From Alkaliphilus pronyensis (lineage in GTDB: Bacteria > Bacillota > Clostridia > Peptostreptococcales > Natronincolaceae), in assembly GCF_009017275.1 (NCBI RefSeq), contig NZ_WBZC01000026.1, positions 1-64,000 of the forward strand: a DNA stretch of 64,000 nt, given 5' to 3'. Made by a program: the position numbers and the translations under genes. Position 1 is the stretch's first letter. The number at the start of each line of letters is the position of its first letter. This document shows positions 53,991 through 63,257 of the stretch, in pieces. The notes under the pieces are model-generated. The model was not told where the DNA came from and searched no databases. It was given only the letters and a program-made list of their open reading frames with translations.

Positions 53991-55301
53991 TTATTTATTT
54001 GTATCAGTCTCTATTAAATCATTAAACTCATTAGCTAGCTTTGTTGAAACGCTGTCTTTATTATGGTTCATTTCATATTTCAATCTACCTTCATTTGCCA
54101 AATTATGTCTCAATGCTTTATCAGTAATTAAACGTTTTAATTCTATATAAATATCTTCTGGATTGTTTACACATAAAGCGACATCCATTAGATAACTCAT
54201 GGAAGCTACTTCTTTTGGTCCTATAGCAAGTATTGGTTTGTTCAGCGACAAGTACTCTGGAATCTTTGTAGATATTGATAATCTTGTAGATTCTATACTT
54301 TTTTTATTGAAAGATTCAACATGAACTGTAATATCACAATTATTTAAAACACTTTTTAATTCATTTTGATTAAGACTCCCACAAAATTTACTAGCCCCTT
54401 CAACATTAATTAGTTTCTTAATCTCTTGATCAGGTTCATAGCCAGAATATACTTCAAGCAACAATTTTTCTTTACCATTTTCACAATTTATTTTTTTTAT
54501 TGCCTTTGCTAATAAGTTTATATTCTCAAATCTATTAAAATGTAGGCCTCCAGCATATACAAGTTTCATAACATCATTTTCAACAATTTCTACATCGTTT
54601 AACTTCATAGATTCAGTCATATTCATTGCCAAAATACTATCTTTATTAAATAATTCTTTATATATAGAGCTCATTTCTTCTGAAATTGTTATAAGCAAAT
54701 CACTTTTCTGCACTATATTTTTCATTTTTTTTAAAATATAGTATCTTCTTAACCACCAAAATAGTGAGATAGTATTTCTAGGGAGAATATAATCATCAGT
54801 AATATAAGTAACAAGCTTAGCTTTATACCTTTTTTGAATATAATTTGCAATATCATATGCAAAACCAGTGTCCCCAGCACATAAGAAAACAATTTGTGGT
54901 TCAAAGTCATCAAGCCATTCATTCAAGTTTTCATTTTTCCACTTTTTTGATATCCAAGCAATTTCTCTGATGATTCGAAAAAACTCATTTCTCAAATATC
55001 CTTTTTTGTATCTACCTCTATAAGTATTATTTGTTTCTATTTTGGATTCAAAGTTAACTACTTGTCCTGGTGAATGTCTTAAGATTAAACTTTTCAAAAT
55101 ATCAATATCTGTAATTCTGTAATATTTTTTAAAATAATCAGACGTGGGCTTCTCATGATTAAAATACAGCTGAGCAACCTCACTATAATCAAATTTACTA
55201 AAGAAAGAAGCTAAGGTTTTTCCATTATTTTTTGTTTTACTAAACGCACTATTACTTATCACTATAACTCTAGGTCTTGAGACATTTACATCTCCTAGCA
55301 T
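53991..55301 (-). CDS. Glycosyltransferase family 4-like protein
   Basis: 436 residues with a GT-B fold. The C-terminal half holds the phrases LVYAGGLHFNRFENI, CDITVHVESFNKKS and RLSISTKIPEYLSLNKPILAIGP, as in group 1 (GT4) transferases. The donor site glutamate is probably in the region near SRLSISTKIPE. It has a short overlap with the capG gene, so the two are translated together. Donor and acceptor are unknown. Confidence 0.78.
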   Translation of the reverse strand: MLGDVNVSRPRVIVISNSAFSKTKNNGKTLASFFSKFDYSEVAQLYFNHEKPTSDYFKKYYRITDIDILKSLILRHSPGQVVNFESKIETNNTYRGRYKKGYLRNEFFRIIREIAWISKKWKNENLNEWLDDFEPQIVFLCAGDTGFAYDIANYIQKRYKAKLVTYITDDYILPRNTISLFWWLRRYYILKKMKNIVQKSDLLITISEEMSSIYKELFNKDSILAMNMTESMKLNDVEIVENDVMKLVYAGGLHFNRFENINLLAKAIKKINCENGKEKLLLEVYSGYEPDQEIKKLINVEGASKFCGSLNQNELKSVLNNCDITVHVESFNKKSIESTRLSISTKIPEYLSLNKPILAIGPKEVASMSYLMDVALCVNNPEDIYIELKRLITDKALRHNLANEGRLKYEMNHNKDSVSTKLANEFNDLIETDTNK

Positions 55302-56428
55302 ATATGTCTACCCCAAACAACTCTATTTACATAATCTGTATATGACAAAATGATTCTCAATACTTTCTCTGAAACATTTGGCATACTATAATCTGATACT
55401 AATCTTAACGTATCTTTCTGTTGAGTTTCTAATACTTCTAAACCTTGAATAATTCTTTCTTTCTTAAGCCCAACCATCATAACTGAAGCTTCTTCCATTG
55501 CCTCAGGCCTCTCGTGTGCTTGTCTAATATTAAGTGCCCTAAATCCAAGTATTGATGATTCTTCACTGATTGTTCCGCTATCACTTAAAACAGCCTTTGC
55601 ATATTTTTGGAGTTTTACATAATCGTTAAATCCAAGTGGCTTTATGGTTTTAACTAACGGATTGAACTCAATGCCTTTTGCTTCAATCATTTTTCTTGTT
55701 CTTGGATGTGTACTCACAATCAATGGCATCTGATACTTTTCTGCTATCGTGTTTAAGCTATCTACTAGATCAATAAAGTTTTGCTCAGAGCTGATATTTT
55801 CTTCTCTATGAGCCGATACTACAAAATACTTACCTTCATATAATCCTAACCTTTCGAGTACATCTGATTTCTCAATATGGCCTTTTCTTGAATTTAGAAC
55901 CTCAAACATTGGGCTGCCAGTTTTAATCACTCTATCTGCAGGCAGACCTTCTCTTAAGAGATACTCTCTAGCAATATCGCTATATGTTAGATTGATATCT
56001 GCTGTATGGTCCACAATCTTTCTGTTTGTCTCTTCTGGGACTCTCTGATCAAAGCATCTATTGCCTGCTTCCATATGAAAAATCGGGATATGTCTTCTCT
56101 TTGCAGCAATCGCACAAAGGCAACTATTCGTATCACCTAACACAAGAAACGCATCTGGTTTCACTTCTTCTAGGATTGGATCAATCTTCACGAGAATATT
56201 TCCTATCGTTTCTACTGCAGTTCCCGTTGCAGCATTCAAGAAATAATCTGGTTTCTTTAAGTTGAAGTCATTGAAGAATACTTCATTTAGTTCATAATCA
56301 TAGTTCTGTCCTGTATGAACAAGAACATGATCAATCGCTTCTGACTCATCTAATTTATTTATAACAGCTGACAGTCTGATTATTTCTGGTCTAGTCCCAA
56401 CGACAGTCATAACTTTTAATTTCTTCAT
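55295..56428 (-). CDS. capG: CapG/WecB-like UDP-sugar 2-epimerase
   Basis: 377 residues, the GT-B-like fold of non-hydrolysing UDP-GlcNAc 2-epimerases. The start MTVVGTRPEIIRLSAVI, HTGQNYDYELNEVF and the late SDSGTISEESSILGFRALNIR are standard. In the CapE-CapF-CapG set this enzyme turns UDP-N-acetyl-L-talosamine into UDP-N-acetyl-L-fucosamine. The plain WecB reaction (UDP-ManNAc) is the alternative, but the neighbours favour CapG. It follows capF by 3 bp. Confidence 0.88.
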   Translation of the reverse strand: MKKLKVMTVVGTRPEIIRLSAVINKLDESEAIDHVLVHTGQNYDYELNEVFFNDFNLKKPDYFLNAATGTAVETIGNILVKIDPILEEVKPDAFLVLGDTNSCLCAIAAKRRHIPIFHMEAGNRCFDQRVPEETNRKIVDHTADINLTYSDIAREYLLREGLPADRVIKTGSPMFEVLNSRKGHIEKSDVLERLGLYEGKYFVVSAHREENISSEQNFIDLVDSLNTIAEKYQMPLIVSTHPRTRKMIEAKGIEFNPLVKTIKPLGFNDYVKLQKYAKAVLSDSGTISEESSILGFRALNIRQAHERPEAMEEASVMMVGLKKERIIQGLEVLETQQKDTLRLVSDYSMPNVSEKVLRIILSYTDYVNRVVWGRHIC

Positions 56429-56431
56429 TAG

Positions 56432-57541
56432 TTATACCTCCAAATAATAAGTATCAGGTTTTTCAGGATCAAATGTCTCATTGGCCCACATAATTGTTAC
56501 CATATCTGAATCTCCAAGATTCTCAATGTTGTGTGTATAGCCCGTTGGTATATCAACCACTTCCATCTTGTCTCCACTTACGAAATACTCGAAAACTTCT
56601 TCTGAATCTATTTTCCTAAACCTAATGACACCTTTGCCACTTACAACTAGAAATTTCTCATTCTTCGTGTGGTGCCAGTGATTACCTTTCGTAATTCCAG
56701 GTTTTGAGATATTCACCGAAACCTGGCCACGATCTGGTGTTTTTATGAACTCAGTGAAAGACCCTCTATGATCTACATTCATCTTTAAGTCATAACTAAA
56801 CTTATCATATGGTAAGTAGCTTAAGTAAGTGCTGTAAAGTTTCTTTGCAAATGCATCAGCCATATTTGGAACTGACCTATCTTCTCTACTTTTCCTAAAT
56901 GAATAAATTAAATCCGCTATCTCGCTTAAAGTAATGGTATGCACAACAGGAACTTCGCAGAATAAATCTACTTTATTTTCATTTCTTTCTAAAGCATTAA
57001 TCAGCTCACTAACAACATCATCTATATATACAAGATTCATTACTACGCTTGGATCATTTACTTGAATAGGAAGGTCATGTGCAATATTATAACAGAAAGT
57101 CGCTACTGCGCTGTTATAATTAGGTCTACACCATTTACCGAACACATTTGGAAATCTGTAAACAAGGGCTTTAGCCCCAGTTTCTTTTACATAAGTAAAT
57201 AAGAGATTTTCTCCCGCCTTCTTACTTTCACCATAAGGATTAACTAACTCAGCTTGAATAGACGATGAAATCATCACTGGGCAGGTGTTGTTATGCTTCT
57301 TAAGAGAATTCAATAAATCGGATGTAAAACCAAAATTGCCCTCCATAAATTCAGATTGTTCTTTGGGACGGTTAATACCGGCAAGATGAAACACAAAGTC
57401 AGCCTCTTTACAGTAACCATCAAGCAAAGAAAAATCAGTATCTCTATCATACTCAAATATATCATCATACTTCCTATTTCTCAGCTCAGCTATTAAGTTT
57501 TTTCCTATGAAGCCTTTTGCCCCAGTGACTAAAATCTTCAT
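56432..57541 (-). CDS. capF: CapF-like bifunctional UDP-sugar 3-epimerase/4-reductase
   Basis: 369 residues. An N-terminal short-chain reductase domain starts GAKGFIGKNLI. A C-terminal cupin domain follows (about 250-369), with the phrase PGITKGNHWHHTKNEKFLVV holding the metal histidines. This two-domain layout is the mark of CapF. It takes the 4-keto product of CapE, epimerises C3 and reduces C4 to give UDP-L-TalNAc. It overlaps capE by one base. Confidence 0.92.
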   Translation of the reverse strand: MKILVTGAKGFIGKNLIAELRNRKYDDIFEYDRDTDFSLLDGYCKEADFVFHLAGINRPKEQSEFMEGNFGFTSDLLNSLKKHNNTCPVMISSSIQAELVNPYGESKKAGENLLFTYVKETGAKALVYRFPNVFGKWCRPNYNSAVATFCYNIAHDLPIQVNDPSVVMNLVYIDDVVSELINALERNENKVDLFCEVPVVHTITLSEIADLIYSFRKSREDRSVPNMADAFAKKLYSTYLSYLPYDKFSYDLKMNVDHRGSFTEFIKTPDRGQVSVNISKPGITKGNHWHHTKNEKFLVVSGKGVIRFRKIDSEEVFEYFVSGDKMEVVDIPTGYTHNIENLGDSDMVTIMWANETFDPEKPDTYYLEV

Positions 57542-58560
57542 TATTTATCCCAACTTTCCAATTGTTCTCTTACATAATCAAGCTGAAGTAATTTTTCTTT
57601 AATCTGCTCTATATTAAGCCTTTCTGTATTATGAGAGTTATACTCATCTTCAGATGAAAGCTTTTGATCTCCTTCAACAAAGTATTTGTCATAGTTTAAG
57701 TCTCTTTTATCAGCAGGCACTCTATAGAATTCACCTATGTCTTTTGCTACAACGTGCTCTTCTTTTGTAAGAAGTGTTTCATATAGCTTTTCACCATGAC
57801 GAGTTCCGATGACTTTAATTTCATTGTCTGCTTTAAAGAGTTCTTTAACTGCTTGAGCTAAATCTCCTATAGTTGATGCTGGGGATTTCTGAACCATAAT
57901 GTCTCCAGCCTCAGCATTTTGGAAAGCAAATACAACAAGTTCAACAGCTTCTTCAAGACTCATTAGGAATCTCGTCATATTAGGGTCTGTAACGGTAAGG
58001 GGTTTTCCACTCTTAATCTGATCAATGAACAACGGAATAACTGAACCTCTTGAAGCCATCACATTACCATATCTGGTACCACATATGAGAGTTTTTTCCG
58101 AATCAACTGTCTTAGCTTTTGAAACAAAAACTTTCTCCATCATAGCTTTTGAGATTCCCATTGCGTTGATCGGATAGGCTGCCTTATCTGTAGACAGACA
58201 TATTACCTTTTTAGCTCCCATCTCAATAGCACCAGACAATACATTATCTGTTCCTAATACATTAGTTTTTACCGCCTCAAGTGGGAAGAACTCACAAGAA
58301 GGCACCTGCTTAAGAGCAGCTGCATGAAAGATATAATCTACCCCATGCATGGCATTCTTAACACTCGCAAGGTCTCTAACATCTCCAATATAAAATCTCA
58401 GTTTATCATTCTTGTAATGTTTTCTCATGTCATCCTGTTTCTTTTCATCACGAGAAAAAATTCGAATCTCTTTAATATCTGTATTTAGGAATCTCTTCAT
58501 AACTGCATTACCAAAAGATCCTGTTCCACCTGTAATTAATAATGTTTTGTCCTTAAACAT
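57541..58560 (-). CDS. capE: CapE-like UDP-GlcNAc 4,6-dehydratase (5-inverting)
   Basis: 339 residues. The start LLITGGTGSFGNAVMKRFL and the active-site phrase STDKAAYPINAMGISKAM are those of CapE/PseB enzymes. It removes water from UDP-GlcNAc with inversion at C5, the first step toward UDP-L-FucNAc. PseB (pseudaminic acid) is the close alternative, but capF and capG follow directly, which settles the pathway. It begins 13 bp after the glycosyltransferase gene. Confidence 0.92.
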   Translation of the reverse strand: MFKDKTLLITGGTGSFGNAVMKRFLNTDIKEIRIFSRDEKKQDDMRKHYKNDKLRFYIGDVRDLASVKNAMHGVDYIFHAAALKQVPSCEFFPLEAVKTNVLGTDNVLSGAIEMGAKKVICLSTDKAAYPINAMGISKAMMEKVFVSKAKTVDSEKTLICGTRYGNVMASRGSVIPLFIDQIKSGKPLTVTDPNMTRFLMSLEEAVELVVFAFQNAEAGDIMVQKSPASTIGDLAQAVKELFKADNEIKVIGTRHGEKLYETLLTKEEHVVAKDIGEFYRVPADKRDLNYDKYFVEGDQKLSSEDEYNSHNTERLNIEQIKEKLLQLDYVREQLESWDK

Positions 58561-58573
58561 TTGATTTTTCCTC

Positions 58574-59794
58574 CTAAAGTTTGCTTGTAATACCTTTTAA
58601 CAAGTCATTATACTTTGATGTTTGGGTTTTTCTTGCCAATTTTTCCTCAGCATATTTTCTAGCATTTTTGGACATTAAGTCAAGTTCATGTCTATTGTGA
58701 TAGTAATATTTTACTAATTCAACTAAGGATTCTTTTTTAAAATTTTTAACAATTACACCAATGCCTTCATTTGTAATTTCGTTAGAAATATAACTATCAG
58801 AATCAAACATTCCCAGCAAAGGGCTACCTGCAGCTAGAATTTGGCCAATTTTTGACGGCAACGCAATTTTAGTCATATCTCTTTCAAGCGAAACCAACTC
58901 TAAATCTCCTAAACTATATGCACTCGAAATTAAATCAATTGGTTGCAATGGAAACATTAATGTATTGTTAAGTTTCCTTCTTTTGATACTTTTCTCCATG
59001 CTTTTTTTATACGAACCATTTCCAATAATGACAAATTTAATGTCATCGAATTCTCTTTCAAGTTCTTCTGCAGCGTCTAATATAACTTCCCAATTTTGAA
59101 ATAAGCCTATATCTCCTGCATATGATATGTAGAAAGATTCTTTATCCAAATCAAATTTTGAAAAAAGTTGATTCTTTTCTCTATCTACTTTATTAATTTT
59201 ATCAATGTCAACCCAATTTTGAATAACCTCAACTTTATCTGCACTGCACCCTTGCTGTAAAATTGTATTTTTCATATCTTCAGATATAGTAACAATTTTT
59301 GTATTTGTGTTATAAACTTTTTTTTCGAGATTTCGCAAGAACTTAACAAGTAAATTTTTCTCACTTAATTTTTTCATTTTCACAAGTGTATCTGGAAACA
59401 AGTCTTGGGCATTATATAACGTTGGTGCAATTTTTTTAAATTTTGTGCCTAGTAAACCTAAGAAAGGAGGAGTACTATAGATATAAATAGCATCAGCTTG
59501 ATGTCTTTTAGCTTCCTTATAAATACTAAATGTTAAAAGCACATATTTAATCATTCGAATAAAAAGACCATTTCCTTCACCGCTTTTCGAACCCACTCTA
59601 ATTACCTTTACATTTTCTGCAACTTGTTCAATTGGGTTCTCCAAGTAATACTGTTTAGTTTCCTCGGTTATCCTTCTAGAAGGAAATCCAGTTATAACTG
59701 TTACATTATTATGTTCTCCTAAATCGAGGGCAAGTTCATACAACAAAGAATGTCTTTCTTTCGCTAAATGCCCCACAAGAAACGTAATATTCAT
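58574..59794 (-). CDS. Glycosyltransferase family 4, WbuB-like (possible FucNAc transferase)
   Basis: 406 residues from the ATG at 59794, which has GGGAGG 8 nt upstream and follows the GNAT stop codon by one base; an ATG five codons earlier is rejected. The GT-B fold shows ITFLVGHLAKERHSLLYELA at the start, DIGLFQNWEVIL near 235 and the late LPSKIGQILAAGSPLLGMFD. In other loci, WbuB-type transferases carry FucNAc and lie beside capEFG-like genes, so this one may transfer L-FucNAc. The assignment is inference from context. Confidence 0.8.
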   Translation of the reverse strand: MNITFLVGHLAKERHSLLYELALDLGEHNNVTVITGFPSRRITEETKQYYLENPIEQVAENVKVIRVGSKSGEGNGLFIRMIKYVLLTFSIYKEAKRHQADAIYIYSTPPFLGLLGTKFKKIAPTLYNAQDLFPDTLVKMKKLSEKNLLVKFLRNLEKKVYNTNTKIVTISEDMKNTILQQGCSADKVEVIQNWVDIDKINKVDREKNQLFSKFDLDKESFYISYAGDIGLFQNWEVILDAAEELEREFDDIKFVIIGNGSYKKSMEKSIKRRKLNNTLMFPLQPIDLISSAYSLGDLELVSLERDMTKIALPSKIGQILAAGSPLLGMFDSDSYISNEITNEGIGVIVKNFKKESLVELVKYYYHNRHELDLMSKNARKYAEEKLARKTQTSKYNDLLKGITSKL

Positions 59795-59795
59795 T

Positions 59796-60494
59796 CTACT
59801 TCCTCCCATAGTTTTCAGGGATTAGTTTGTAATAATAAACTTTACCCATATTTCCATTATCATTTATATAGTTCTTCCACCCAAATTTCTCATAGAATTT
59901 TATCGCTCTAATATTTGTTTCTGGTGTCTCTAAGATAATACTTCTATAATTTCTTTCTTTTGCAGCCATTTCATAACCTGCCAACAATTGTTTGCCAATA
60001 CCTAAATGTGAGTATTCTTCCAATACAGCAATTCCTGTTAACCTTAAAATTGGACCTGGGGGTTGATATTGTGTTTTCAAACTTTTTGTAACATTATCAT
60101 GTTTGGTAATTATATTCTTGATTTTTGCAGGAATTTTTTTAAAAGCTGATTTATACTTGTAGATAAATTCCTCACCAAACAATAAATATGGCTTTCTAAA
60201 GAAACTCAATGCTATTTTTTTCATTATATATTTGTTCATTTTATCTTTGTATCCTTCTAGTCCACCATATACCAACCCTAGCATTTTCCCATTACTATTC
60301 TTTGCAGAAACAGTAACGGCATCTTCATTTTTAAGTAAATAGTTAAACCTCTCTGCAAGGTAGATCTTTGAAAACTCACTTTCTGAAAATAAATTTTCAA
60401 CGTGAATTTGAATGAAAGAGTTAACATCTTCTTTAGTGAAGCTAGATATAATGATGTTTTGTATATTTAATGCTTTTCTTTGTTTATTATCCAC
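59796..60494 (-). CDS. GNAT family N-acetyltransferase
   Basis: 232 residues from a GTG start at 60494, chosen because GAGGAG lies 9 nt upstream; a TTG start 20 codons earlier would overlap the aminotransferase and lacks a site. The C-terminal half has the GNAT motif A (LTGIAVLEEYSHLGIGKQLL) and the strand-helix IILETPETNIRAIKFYEKFGW. It would acetylate an amino group with acetyl-CoA, probably on a sugar or amino acid of the polysaccharide. It lies between an aminotransferase and a glycosyltransferase. Confidence 0.8.
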   Translation of the reverse strand: MDNKQRKALNIQNIIISSFTKEDVNSFIQIHVENLFSESEFSKIYLAERFNYLLKNEDAVTVSAKNSNGKMLGLVYGGLEGYKDKMNKYIMKKIALSFFRKPYLLFGEEFIYKYKSAFKKIPAKIKNIITKHDNVTKSLKTQYQPPGPILRLTGIAVLEEYSHLGIGKQLLAGYEMAAKERNYRSIILETPETNIRAIKFYEKFGWKNYINDNGNMGKVYYYKLIPENYGRK

Positions 60495-60529
60495 TAGCAA
60501 AATCTCCTCATTAAATATGATTGAAAGAA

Positions 60530-61450
60530 CTATACATATATTGGAGTTAACCAACTCAAATAATTATCCCTTTTACCAGCCACTATTTCGATATAAGTTT
60601 GATGAACTCTCTTGGTTATATTGTCTTGATTACCATTTGAAACCTGAATTCCATCCACATTTACTACAGGTGTAATTTCCATTGCTGAACCGCATAAAAA
60701 GACTTCATCACATATATATAATTCCGTTCTGTCAATTTCTCTTTCATCAACCTCAACATTCAACTCATTCTTGGCTAATTGAATAATTGCATCTCTAGTT
60801 ATACTTTCTAGTATTGAAGCTGTAACCGGTGGAGTTATAAGTTTACCATCTCTTACTATGAACAAACATGATCCAGGACCTTCTGAAACCTTTCCTTGAT
60901 TATTTAGGAAAATAGCTGAATCATATCCGTTTTCTATTGCTTCCATTTGAGCCATACGGCTATTAATGTAATTTGCACCTACTTTAACTTTTGGTGAAAG
61001 ATTCTTATCGCTAATTCTCTCCCAAGAGCTAATACAACACTTTATTCCTCTGTTATTGTTAAAATCATTTCTTGATTTAGCTATAGGAGCAATAAACATA
61101 TTAATAGGACCTTTAGCCATCCATGATCCAAAACCATCAATAAATACAGTTTGCCGAACGGCAATATCTTCCCTATAATTATTAGCTGTCACCACATCAA
61201 TAAATCCTTTTTTCAACTCTTCAACAGTATATTTATCTTCCATACGAAACATTTTCATCGAATTTTTTAAACGTTTGAAATGCTCGTTTAACTTAAATGC
61301 ATAAAGCTGTTTATCTTCTCCATTCCAATAACATCTAATACCTTCAAATACGTTAGCACCAAATTGTGATGTTGGTGCCAGAACATTTATTGTTGCTTCG
61401 CTTAGTGGGACAATATTACCATTTAACCAAATTAAACGATTATTATTCAT
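60530..61450 (-). CDS. Class IV aminotransferase (branched-chain type)
   Basis: 306 residues, PLP fold-type IV. The Schiff-base lysine is Lys156 in KVKVGANYINSRM, and the phrases FGANVFEGIRCY and SEGPGSCLFIV are of the IlvE/D-amino-acid-aminotransferase group. Branched-chain aminotransferases are housekeeping enzymes, but this one lies inside the polysaccharide operon between the sugar transferase and a GNAT acetyltransferase. With the aldolase it may make an unusual amino acid or amino-sugar-like substituent. The substrate is unknown. Confidence 0.85.
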   Translation of the reverse strand: MNNNRLIWLNGNIVPLSEATINVLAPTSQFGANVFEGIRCYWNGEDKQLYAFKLNEHFKRLKNSMKMFRMEDKYTVEELKKGFIDVVTANNYREDIAVRQTVFIDGFGSWMAKGPINMFIAPIAKSRNDFNNNRGIKCCISSWERISDKNLSPKVKVGANYINSRMAQMEAIENGYDSAIFLNNQGKVSEGPGSCLFIVRDGKLITPPVTASILESITRDAIIQLAKNELNVEVDEREIDRTELYICDEVFLCGSAMEITPVVNVDGIQVSNGNQDNITKRVHQTYIEIVAGKRDNYLSWLTPIYV

Positions 61451-61463
61451 TATTAATTCTCCT

Positions 61464-62078
61464 TTAATCTACATTTTCACTTTTCTTATTCTGCTCCACA
61501 TCATAACTACCTTCCATTTTTAGAACCTTAAAAATGGTCAATACAAAGATTTTTAAATCAAACCAAAAGCTCCTATTCTCGATATAAAGCAAATCATATT
61601 TAAACTTTTCATCCCAAGACAATTCATTTCTACCGTTTATCTGAGCGTATCCTGTCACACCAGGTTTAACTTCAAATCTTCTTTTAGGTATGAGGGGATA
61701 ATCTTCATATTTGTATGGGTGGTACGTTACTGGTGGTCTCGGTCCTACAAAACTCATATCTCCTCTTAATATATTAAACAACTGTGGTAACTCATCTAAA
61801 CTTGTGTTCCTTAATAATTTACCTACTTTTGTAACTCTACTGTCATTTGCAAATGAATCTAATCCGGTTCCCATCCTCTCAGCATTCACAACCATAGTTC
61901 TAAATTTAAGTATAGTGAAGTCTTTTCCATTCTTTCCTACTCGTTGCTGCTTAAAGAGAACCGGACCTGATGAGTCTATCTTTATAACTAATGCTGTAAT
62001 CAACATTATGGGAGCTACAAGAATTAGCATCACAACACTCAACAAAATATCGAAAGTTCGTTTAGATACCTTATACAT
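61464..62078 (-). CDS. Priming sugar transferase (polyprenol-phosphate type)
   Basis: 204 residues from the ATG at 62078 (GGAG 8 nt upstream); an ATG overlapping the previous stop is rejected. One membrane span (about 10-30) is followed by the bacterial sugar transferase domain with KFRTMVVNAE, the LDELPQLFNILRGDMSFVGPRP block and GVTGYAQINGRNELSW. Such enzymes move a sugar phosphate from a UDP sugar to undecaprenyl phosphate, starting the repeat unit. It is short, as in PglC-like proteins. Confidence 0.92.
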   Translation of the reverse strand: MYKVSKRTFDILLSVVMLILVAPIMLITALVIKIDSSGPVLFKQQRVGKNGKDFTILKFRTMVVNAERMGTGLDSFANDSRVTKVGKLLRNTSLDELPQLFNILRGDMSFVGPRPPVTYHPYKYEDYPLIPKRRFEVKPGVTGYAQINGRNELSWDEKFKYDLLYIENRSFWFDLKIFVLTIFKVLKMEGSYDVEQNKKSENVD

Positions 62079-62101
62079 TGTTAAATCTCCTTCTTCTTTT
62101 A

Positions 62102-62935
62102 TCATTTCTGTGTTTTTTCAATATTGCATTTTATTTCAGCAACTTTCTCATTAACAGCAATTCTATTCTTTATAAAAAACTCTCCACTCTTCTTAAGAAG
62201 TTCTTTTTCATATTCTCTAATTTCTTTAACTCCATTTAGAAAAAGCTCTCTCATGTCATATATTTCTCTTGTCTGCTTAACATTACAAAAACTTCTTGAA
62301 AGAATAACCATACTAGAACCTAATCTATAATGTTCTGTGATTATCTTTTCAGCTGGTAAATTTCCTTTTCCTAACTGTGCAATTCCACCAAAACCATATG
62401 GTATGCCTGCAGCTTTAATCTTATTGCATAACTTCTCCACTGTACCGTCAGCCAAAAGTTCAAACATAAATTTCATATTATAGCCAAGGTGAAGATCATT
62501 GAGTCCTATATGAATATAGTCAATTCCATCAACACTCAAAATATCATTAATATTTTCAACAGCTTCAGGAGTCTCTAATAAAAGCATAGTTTTGGATCTC
62601 TTATCAACATATCTAACAAAAGTGTCTACTTCTTCTTTTGACTTAAAAAATGGAAGCATGACAATGTCTGCTCCATCATCAATAACTTTATTAATTTCAT
62701 TTTTAGACCCTTCATAGATAGGATTTACTCTTACAAGTAGCTTTGAATTCTTAAGTACACTCTTAACACTCTTTACATCTTCAATATTGTGTCTTGATAT
62801 TACCGTGTCCAAATGCCCTTGACGTTCTTCTTTCCCGTTAATCTCAAGGTCAATAAATATCCAGTCAACACCGCTACTTTCAGCTATTCCTGCAATTGTT
62901 GGATTATTCGTTATGTACATCAAATACAAAGCCAT
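62102..62935 (-). CDS. HpcH/HpaI-type aldolase/lyase
   Basis: 277 residues, TIM barrel of the HpcH/HpaI/CitE group. The metal glutamate is in LLLETPEAV and the aspartate in IGLNDLHLG. Members form or cleave hydroxy-keto acids from pyruvate, or malyl-type CoA esters. It is the first gene of the polysaccharide operon, with AAGGAAGGATG upstream. A lyase of this type is unusual in a capsule locus. It may supply a precursor for the neighbouring aminotransferase. Confidence 0.75.
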   Translation of the reverse strand: MALYLMYITNNPTIAGIAESSGVDWIFIDLEINGKEERQGHLDTVISRHNIEDVKSVKSVLKNSKLLVRVNPIYEGSKNEINKVIDDGADIVMLPFFKSKEEVDTFVRYVDKRSKTMLLLETPEAVENINDILSVDGIDYIHIGLNDLHLGYNMKFMFELLADGTVEKLCNKIKAAGIPYGFGGIAQLGKGNLPAEKIITEHYRLGSSMVILSRSFCNVKQTREIYDMRELFLNGVKEIREYEKELLKKSGEFFIKNRIAVNEKVAEIKCNIEKTQK

Positions 62936-63156
62936 AGTCCAGTCATCCTTCCTTATCTAAAGTCTATGTATTGTATAGAGGTGCTTGTTTTTGCATCTTA
63001 ATTTTCTTCTCTATATGTTGAGTTTCGTACTTGATTTCATACTATATCTTGCACAATCTCGCCATTTGGTTGAATATATAGACGTGTAATGTTTCTGTAA
63101 CATTAGTACATTTCACAGTTATGCCAAACCCCTTGATATTACTTGTTTGCAGCCTC
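62936..63156. other. Upstream region of the polysaccharide operon
   Basis: The region probably holds the operon promoter, but no convincing -35/-10 pair can be picked. A minus-strand frame running from about 63180 to 63050 (start REYGERIKRLQ) is open for some 40 codons, with no known family, and may be a coding remnant. Confidence 0.35.
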
Positions 63157-63179
63157 TTTATCCTTTCACCATACTCACG
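63157..63179. repeat. 23-bp direct repeat, left copy
   Basis: It matches 63730-63752 at 22 of 23 positions in the same orientation (TTTATCCTTTCACCATA then TCACG, with one C/T change). It lies just before repeat array 1, and the other copy lies just before array 3. Confidence 0.75.
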
Positions 63180-63191
63180 TCGTTATAATTA

Positions 63192-63246
63192 ACGATAGAT
63201 GAACCATTGTTGAACCATTGTTAAACAGCCGTTAAACTATCGTTCT
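63192..63246. repeat. 11-bp tandem repeat array 1
   Basis: Five degenerate 11-nt units; two match ACCATTGTTGA and ACCATTGTTAA, and the flanking ones are diverged. It lies 11 bp beyond the pilin stop codon. Confidence 0.7.
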
Positions 63247-63257
63247 CCATTCTTTCA

